A stretch of 64,000 bases of DNA from the NCBI GenBank assembly GCA_016714085.1, contig JADJNW010000004.1:248001-312000 (forward strand), written 5' to 3'. The translations under genes and the position numbers were made by a program. Source of the DNA: Saprospiraceae bacterium (lineage in GTDB: Bacteria; Bacteroidota; Bacteroidia; Chitinophagales; Saprospiraceae). Positions 59,273 through 64,000 of the stretch are shown here, in pieces. The notes under the pieces are model-generated. The model was not told the DNA's origin. It worked only from the letters and a program-made list of their open reading frames with translations, and searched no databases. The first letter of the stretch is position 1; the number at the start of each line of letters is the position of its first letter.

Positions 59273-60003
59273 ATGAAGCACCTTTTACTCTTGATTTTTT
59301 GATTTTTGTTCAAATGTCTCTGGCGCAAGCCCAGATGATAAAATTAGAGCCGGAGACGGTAACGCAGACTTTTGCTAATCAAGATTTATCAGATCCAACG
59401 CTGCAACTGCAGACTTATGCAAAAGTAATTAACCTGTCTGGTCAGAAAATCAGCCTGAGGTGGTCACGTGTTATTGTCGATCAGCCTATAGATTGGGAAA
59501 CCCAGGTTTGTGATAATTCTCTTTGCTGGCTTCCTCATATTAGTTCTAATATAGATGCGATGACAGGAGCAAATCAACCTGCCGTGATAGAAGCGGATAC
59601 TTCTTTTGAAATTGGCTTGTATGTCGTGCCGAATGGCGCATCCGGCAGAGGGAAATTTCAATTGGTTTTTGCTTTGGCAAGCAGCCCAAATACGCCCATT
59701 GATACGGTAACTTTTGACATAAGCGTGAACCAAACTACCAGCACCAACGATATTGCACTTAATGATATTCGGGTTTTCCCAAATCCGGCTGTAGATTACT
59801 TTGAATTAAATACAGTGACGAACGTAGATCGTTTGATGGTGTACAATTTGCTGGGGCGTGAGGTGCGTGCTTACCGTGCTTATTCTGGTCAACAATATAG
59901 CCTTACAGGCCTGCCCGATGGCTTGTACTTGGTGAGTTTAATCAATGATCGTAAAGGCGTGGTGAAGACAATTCGCTTGAATAAGCGCTCGTGGCGACCA
60001 TAG
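59273..60003 (+). CDS. Small exported protein with T9SS sorting domain, frameshifted at its signal peptide
   Basis: The start is the ATG at 59273; adding one T to the T6 run at 59295-59300 gives a clean signal peptide, MKHLLLLIFLIFVQMSLAQAQ, continuous with the downstream frame, and a 243-residue protein. The middle is a single beta-sandwich domain (LQLQTYAKVINLSGQKISLRW.., VPNGASGRGKFQLVFA) and the end is a type A T9SS domain (VFPNPAVDYFELN..YNLLGREVRAY). Function unknown; secreted or surface-bound. Confidence 0.8.
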
Positions 60004-60006
60004 ACG

Positions 60007-60110
60007 GAGACTTGTCGACAAAAGATATGAGACAGAGGGATAGATTTGAGGCAAAGACAAAAATTTTGTCTAAAGTCCAATATCTAATATCTAAGTCTAA
60101 ATTTAAGCTG
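60007..60110. repeat. Intergenic inverted repeat of reiterated words
   Basis: The centre is the palindrome GACAAAAATTTTGTC. GATA/TATC and AGAC/GTCT words recur on each side. It lies between two convergent genes (the queD stop overlaps its edge) and could end both transcripts. Confidence 0.5.
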
Positions 60111-60510
60111 GATATTCCACAAAATTTCTGGGCGTTTCGTATAACCTCACCTGCAATTCATATTTCTCATCCAATCTCTTGCGTAAGCGTTGCCAGATGA
60201 CATAGCAAATATGCTCGGCGCTTGGGTTTAGCGTTTTGAATTCCTCTACTTCCAGGTTCAGGTTTTTATGATCCAAATAGAGTTCTATTTCTTCGTAAAT
60301 GACTTGTTTTAAATAGCCCAAATCAATCAGATAGCCCGTTTCAGGGTCAACCTCGCCAGTGACTTTCACTTCCAGTTCATAATTATGACCGTGATAATGA
60401 GGATTATTGCACAAGCCAAAAACTTCTCGGTTTTTTTCATCCGACCAGTTTGGATTATGCAGTCGATGCGCCGCATTGAAATGTGCCCGCCGAAATGCCG
60501 AAATTCTCAT
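60103..60510 (-). CDS. queD: 6-carboxy-5,6,7,8-tetrahydropterin synthase/PTPS-family protein
   Basis: Start at the ATG at 60510 (MRISAFRRAHFNAAHRL); the 30 codons of the longer frame overlap the promoter. 135 residues. Zinc histidines are in AAHRL and HYHGHNYELEV, the catalytic Cys in GLCNNPHYHGH, and the C-terminal Glu in YETPRNFVEY. The protein belongs to the QueD/PTPS family, acting on dihydroneopterin triphosphate in queuosine (or pterin) synthesis. The second preQ0 genes are not nearby, so QueD is likely but PTPS activity cannot be excluded. Confidence 0.9.
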   Translation of the reverse strand: MRISAFRRAHFNAAHRLHNPNWSDEKNREVFGLCNNPHYHGHNYELEVKVTGEVDPETGYLIDLGYLKQVIYEEIELYLDHKNLNLEVEEFKTLNPSAEHICYVIWQRLRKRLDEKYELQVRLYETPRNFVEYPA

Positions 60511-60564
60511 GGAATCAGTTTTTGCAAGCGAAACAATAGATTCTTGACTAAAGTTGTGCCTCTG

Positions 60565-60572
60565 CAAAGGTA
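60565..60572 (-). promoter_or_regulatory. -7 element of queD
   Basis: TACCTTTG on the minus strand, 55 bases before the start at 60510, with a TTTC 20 bases upstream as a weak -33 box. Confidence 0.55.
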
Positions 60573-60656
60573 CATGGAAACAATGCAAGCACGAAATCAT
60601 ACAAGAATGGAAAAAAAGTGTATTTTTACATTCAGAACTTTGAAAAGTAATGAATT

Positions 60657-61133
60657 GTGCATTCCATACACCAATTTAAGGTAAAAGGAATCGAAGGAGA
60701 AGAGATTGACTTTGCCCAATTCAAGGGTAAAAAAATAATGGTGGTCAATGTCGCGTCGGAGTGCGGCTTTACGCCCCAGTATCAACAATTGCAGGAGCTC
60801 TATGAGGAGTTTCAAGATAAACTGATGATCGTTGGCTTTCCTTCTGATGATTTTGGAGGGCAAGAGCCTGGGACGAACGAGGAAATACGAGCATTTTGCA
60901 CCCGAAGATATGGCGTAGATTTTCCGCTGGCAGCGAAAATAGCAATTAAAGGTTCTAATACGCACCCTGTGTATCAATGGCTTACGCAAAAAACACAAAA
61001 TGCTGTAGCCGATAGCAAAGTGCATTGGAACTTTCATAAATATTTGCTCGATGAATCGGGCCACCTCGTCAAAAACTTTCCTTCTTTAGTCAGTCCTTTG
61101 GATGATGAAATTCTAAGCTGGCTGCAATCTTAA
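60657..61133 (+). CDS. Glutathione peroxidase-family thiol peroxidase
   Basis: 158 residues starting at a GTG; an ATG a few bases upstream is out of frame and stops after eight codons. The catalytic set is visible: Cys about 37 in VNVASECGFTPQY, Gln in FGGQEPGTNEEI, and Trp-Asn in HWNFHKYL. The peroxidatic residue is Cys, not selenocysteine, and bacterial members usually use thioredoxin. Cytosolic, no signal peptide. Divergent from queD. Confidence 0.93.
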   Translation: MHSIHQFKVKGIEGEEIDFAQFKGKKIMVVNVASECGFTPQYQQLQELYEEFQDKLMIVGFPSDDFGGQEPGTNEEIRAFCTRRYGVDFPLAAKIAIKGSNTHPVYQWLTQKTQNAVADSKVHWNFHKYLLDESGHLVKNFPSLVSPLDDEILSWLQS

Positions 61134-61136
61134 ATT

Positions 61137-61208
61137 GGAATGATGGAGTGATGGAATGATGGATTATTGGACACCCAGTATTCCAAAATTCCAATAATCC
61201 AGTATTCC
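61137..61208. repeat. Intergenic inverted repeat of reiterated words
   Basis: GGATTATTGG and CCAATAATCC are perfect arms; the longer 19-base arms differ at two positions. Words TGGAAT, GATGG and ATTCCA recur several times. It ends at the holB start codon. Confidence 0.6.
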
Positions 61209-62330
61209 ATGTTCCAAAACGTCATTGGTCAGGAAAATGTGAAGCAATTACTGCGGCAAATGGTGCAAAACGACCGTACACCGCACGCATTGTTGTTGCT
61301 CGGTACGCCCGGCAGTGGCAACTTGGCATTGGCATTGGCGATGACGCAATACTTACTTTGTGAAAATCGCAGCGAAACCGAGGCTTGTGGCGAATGTCGG
61401 CACTGTCACAAAACTTCCAAATTCATCCACCCGGATGTGCATTTTTCCTTTCCAACCGTCGGTACCAACGCGGTGAGCGATCATTTTCTGAATCAATGGC
61501 GTAGCGCGCTGCTCAATAATCCTTATTTGGATGCAAACCAGTGGCTGCAATTGATTGGTGCAGAAAACAAGCAAGGCAATATCACCAAAGACGAATGCGT
61601 CAACATCGTCAAAAAGTTAAGTCTGAAAACCTTTGAAAGTGATTATAAAATCCTCATTCAGTGGTTGCCGGAATACCTTGGCAAAGAAGGCAATCGCCTG
61701 CTCAAAATCATCGAAGAACCACCAGCAAATACCATTTTTATTCTGGTAGCAGAACAAGCAGAATTAATTTTGAATACGATTCTATCTCGTTGTCAGATGG
61801 TTAAGGTCAATCCTTTGAGCGATGAGGATGTTTTGGAAGGGTTGATTCAAAAAAAGCATATCCCGCGAGAGCGAGCCGAAGCCGTCGCTTATCTGGCGGC
61901 TGGAAATTTCAATGAAGCCTTACAAATGCTGGATTACGAGGAAAGCGATCACGCTAATTTGTTCCTCGACTGGTTGCGCAAATGCTACAAAGGCAATGGT
62001 GTGGAAATGGTCACTTGGGTGGAAAAATTTTCTGGCATCGGCAGAGAAAATCAGAAGCATTTTTTGCGTTATGGTTTGCACTTTCTGCGAGAATATATGG
62101 TGCTGAAACTCACGGACAATGCTAACGTGCGGTTGCGTTCAAAAGAATTGACCACTGCACAGAACTTGCTGCCAATCATTGAATTAGAGCAAGTAGAACA
62201 AATGATGAATTTGTTTAATGACTGCACTTTTTACGTGGAGCGGAACGCCAATCCCAAGGTGCTGTTTTTGGATACTTCCATCCAGGTGAATCGGATTTTA
62301 AAGAAAAAAGTCGCTTTGAGCATTAGGTAG
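61209..62330 (+). CDS. holB: DNA polymerase III subunit delta prime
   Basis: Clamp-loader AAA+ subunit. Start at the ATG at 61209 (MFQNVIGQENV..), since the 14 upstream codons are inside the inverted repeat. The ATP-site loop reads GTPGSGNLAL, with Asn for the usual Lys, so it probably does not bind ATP, as in other delta prime subunits. Zinc-type cysteines are in ACGECRHCHK, and SRC (sensor/arginine-finger) in ILSRCQM. Followed by ricT, a neighbour pair also known from Bacillus (holB-yaaT). Confidence 0.93.
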   Translation: MFQNVIGQENVKQLLRQMVQNDRTPHALLLLGTPGSGNLALALAMTQYLLCENRSETEACGECRHCHKTSKFIHPDVHFSFPTVGTNAVSDHFLNQWRSALLNNPYLDANQWLQLIGAENKQGNITKDECVNIVKKLSLKTFESDYKILIQWLPEYLGKEGNRLLKIIEEPPANTIFILVAEQAELILNTILSRCQMVKVNPLSDEDVLEGLIQKKHIPRERAEAVAYLAAGNFNEALQMLDYEESDHANLFLDWLRKCYKGNGVEMVTWVEKFSGIGRENQKHFLRYGLHFLREYMVLKLTDNANVRLRSKELTTAQNLLPIIELEQVEQMMNLFNDCTFYVERNANPKVLFLDTSIQVNRILKKKVALSIR

Positions 62331-62377
62331 CTCCGAATGCCATTCGGAGTCAATATATATATCCGAGCATACTCGGA
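62331..62377. repeat. Two tandem stop-proximal palindromes
   Basis: First: arms CTCCGAAT/ATTCGGAG (62331-62349), starting right after the holB TAG stop. Second: TCCGAG/CTCGGA (62362-62377). CGGAGTCA is repeated at 62345 and 62374. No U-tract, so holB and ricT may be co-transcribed through them. Confidence 0.6.
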
Positions 62378-62404
62378 GTCATCATAAATAAATATTAGGA
62401 AATT

Positions 62405-63727
62405 ATGGGATGTGTAGGATGTACTGTTAGCAAAAATGGAGAATCGGGCGGCTGTAGTGGTGGCTGTTCGACTGGCGGTTGCAATCGGTTGAATACTTAT
62501 GACTGGCTCTCCGATATGGAGTTGGAAGATGTAGCGCCTTTTGATATTGTAGAGGTAAGCTTTAAAAATGGCTCTCGCAAAGCGTTTTATCGTAATCATG
62601 AATATATCAAAACCATCACAGGGGATTGGGTAATCGTGGAAACCGGTACAGGCTTTGACATTGGTGTGATTTCGCTTTCGGGCGAATTGGTGCGCTTGCA
62701 AATGAAGAAAAAGCGGGTGAATGAAGATGCTGTCTTGTATAAAATTTTGCGCAAAGCGAATGAACGTGACCTGGAGCGTCTGCAAGAAGCTCGGGAAATG
62801 GAGATTCCTACCATGATTCGTGCGCGCGCGATTTCTCGAAGTCTGGACTTGGACATGAAAATCGGGGATGTAGAATACCAGGGGGATGTTCGTAAAGCAA
62901 CTTTTTACTATACTGCCGATGGGCGCGTGGATTTTCGGGAATTGATTCGACACTTCGCTCGTGAATTCCGGGTGAAAGTAGAAATGCGACAAATCGGTGC
63001 GCGGCAAGAGTCGGCAAGGATTGGAGGGATCGGCTCTTGTGGGCGGGAATTGTGTTGTTCTACTTGGTTGACGGATTTCAAATCGGTTTCAACAACTGCG
63101 GCGCGTTATCAGAATTTGGCGATCAATCAAGCCAAGCTTTCCGGGCAGTGCGGGCGCTTGAAATGCTGTCTGAATTATGAATTAGACACTTATTTGGATG
63201 CATTAGATCATTTCCCGGAAAGAGCCGAGAAATTATTCACCCAAATGGGGATTGCCGTTTTATTCAAAACAGACATTTTTAAAGGGATCATGTTTTATAC
63301 TTTTGAACATGAGAATGGTCGGGGTAAGATTTATGCGCTTAATCTGGAGCAGGTAAGAGCAATCAAGAAAATGAACGACAAAGGTGAGAAGCCTGCCGAT
63401 CTGGGAGAAGGCATACCTGTGCAAATTGTATCAACCGATCCTGATGATGAAAATGCGGAAATGGATTTTGAAGATGTGACCGGAGCAATCGAGTTGCCTG
63501 ATGAAAAACGCAAGAAAAAGCGCAAGAAAAATAAAAATAGAGATCGAGGCGGAAATGAAGGAAATAATCGCAAGCCATCGACAGAGGCAAAGCAAGAAAA
63601 AAGTGAGAATCGCCCTTCAAATAATAGACCCGACAAGCCTCGGCAGGAAGGACGTGATGGTCAAGCTGCAAAAAACGAAGCTCGACGAAAAAAGAATAGA
63701 GGCCGGGACAACCGCAAGAAAGAGTAG
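62405..63727 (+). CDS. ricT: PSP1/RicT-family protein with Cys-rich N-terminus
   Basis: 440 residues. The N-terminal 27 residues hold five cysteines spaced by Gly and Ser (CVGC..GGCSGGCSTGGC). The PSP1 domain follows, about residues 70-290, with GGIGSCGRELCCSTWL and SGQCGRLKCCLNYEL, which ligate iron-sulfur clusters in the B. subtilis Ric (YaaT) complex. The last 65 residues are a Lys/Arg/Asn-rich low-complexity tail (about 376-440). In Bacillus RicT promotes RNase Y-dependent mRNA processing; whether the Bacteroidota protein does so is unknown. Confidence 0.9.
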   Translation: MGCVGCTVSKNGESGGCSGGCSTGGCNRLNTYDWLSDMELEDVAPFDIVEVSFKNGSRKAFYRNHEYIKTITGDWVIVETGTGFDIGVISLSGELVRLQMKKKRVNEDAVLYKILRKANERDLERLQEAREMEIPTMIRARAISRSLDLDMKIGDVEYQGDVRKATFYYTADGRVDFRELIRHFAREFRVKVEMRQIGARQESARIGGIGSCGRELCCSTWLTDFKSVSTTAARYQNLAINQAKLSGQCGRLKCCLNYELDTYLDALDHFPERAEKLFTQMGIAVLFKTDIFKGIMFYTFEHENGRGKIYALNLEQVRAIKKMNDKGEKPADLGEGIPVQIVSTDPDDENAEMDFEDVTGAIELPDEKRKKKRKKNKNRDRGGNEGNNRKPSTEAKQEKSENRPSNNRPDKPRQEGRDGQAAKNEARRKKNRGRDNRKKE

Positions 63728-63734
63728 TTGTTTG

Positions 63735-63805
63735 TAAGTTTGGCAGTTTTGGGTTATTATTTCTGAATTCCAAACTCCCAGACTACCAAACTTTAAAAAC
63801 TTCCA
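63735..63805. repeat. Intergenic inverted repeat of reiterated words
   Basis: AAGTTTGGCAGTTTTGGG on the left matches, with two or three differences, the reverse complement of the right side (CCCAGACTACCAAACTT). CCAAACT recurs several times. It lies between ricT and the lpdA start. Confidence 0.55.
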
Positions 63806-63816
63806 AACTTTACGAA

Positions 63817-64000
63817 ATGAAATACGACGTTACCGTCATTGGTTCTGGCCCGGGTGGCTACGTGGCTGCTATTCGCGCAGCGCAATTAGGCTTGAAAACA
63901 GCAATTATTGAACGATACAATACCCTCGGCGGCACTTGCCTCAACGTAGGTTGCATTCCTTCTAAGGCTTTGTTAGATTCCTCCGAGCATTATCACGCTG
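63817..64000 (+). CDS. lpdA: Dihydrolipoyl dehydrogenase (3' partial)
   Basis: The 61 visible residues run MKYDVTVIGSGPGGYVAAI.. (FAD motif), EGYN-like ERYNTLGGTCLNVGCIPSK, with the redox-active Cys pair CLNVGC, then LLDSSEHYH. This is the E3 subunit of 2-oxo acid dehydrogenase complexes. The gene continues past the window edge. Confidence 0.95.
   Translation, partial: MKYDVTVIGSGPGGYVAAIRAAQLGLKTAIIERYNTLGGTCLNVGCIPSKALLDSSEHYHA

Noticed and set aside
61209..62330. Mutated Walker A in holB as a defect
   Set aside because: Delta prime subunits commonly lack a working ATP site.

Overview
The window is chromosomal DNA from a member of the Bacteroidota, most likely the Saprospiria (Saprospiraceae/Haliscomenobacter/Lewinella type). 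The evidence is: several proteins with type IX secretion (T9SS) C-terminal sorting domains, SprB-type adhesion repeats, a PorP/SprF partner, a SusC/SusD pair, promoters of the Bacteroidota form TAnnTTTG, and a dockerin-like signature (GDVNNNGVVN..DVLYWG) typical of Saprospiria surface proteins. I saw no tRNA, rRNA, CRISPR array, transposase, integrase or phage gene.

Layout. 1-2750: end of a secreted multidomain protein. 2.8-14.7 kb: small metabolic and housekeeping genes (EamA permease, NUDIX, aldo-keto reductase, DUF418, DHFR, D-aminoacylase-like lipoprotein, GDPD-like phosphodiesterase). 14725-14993: an array of 13 helically phased palindromes. 15.0-19.9 kb: susC-susD operon. 20.0-22.8 kb: phosphonate-type cluster (FAD oxidase, XRE-cupin regulator, PhnX-like hydrolase) with two matching candidate operators. 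24.5-35.2 kb: surface adhesion locus, with a ~2500-residue Kazal/SprB/cohesin/dockerin T9SS protein, a second cargo with a gliding-type C-terminus, and PorP/SprF. 36.0-39.8 kb: two tandem exported MORN-repeat caspases. 41.0-42.2 kb: non-coding region with a duplicated small-RNA-like element. 42.4-64 kb: mostly conserved housekeeping (dtd, yedK, mnmG, PBP1A, purF, a polyferredoxin/flavoprotein pair, queD, gpx, holB-ricT, start of lpdA).

A recurrent oddity is that at least eight genes are broken by single-base indels, 11 in total and mostly in short homopolymers. They include DHFR and PBP1A, and each is repaired by adding or removing one base. I infer sequence error rather than gene decay, and I describe the repaired gene in each entry. 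Gene starts were often moved downstream of the longest open frame, to an ATG that gives a sensible signal peptide or family N-terminus, or that lies downstream of a visible promoter.
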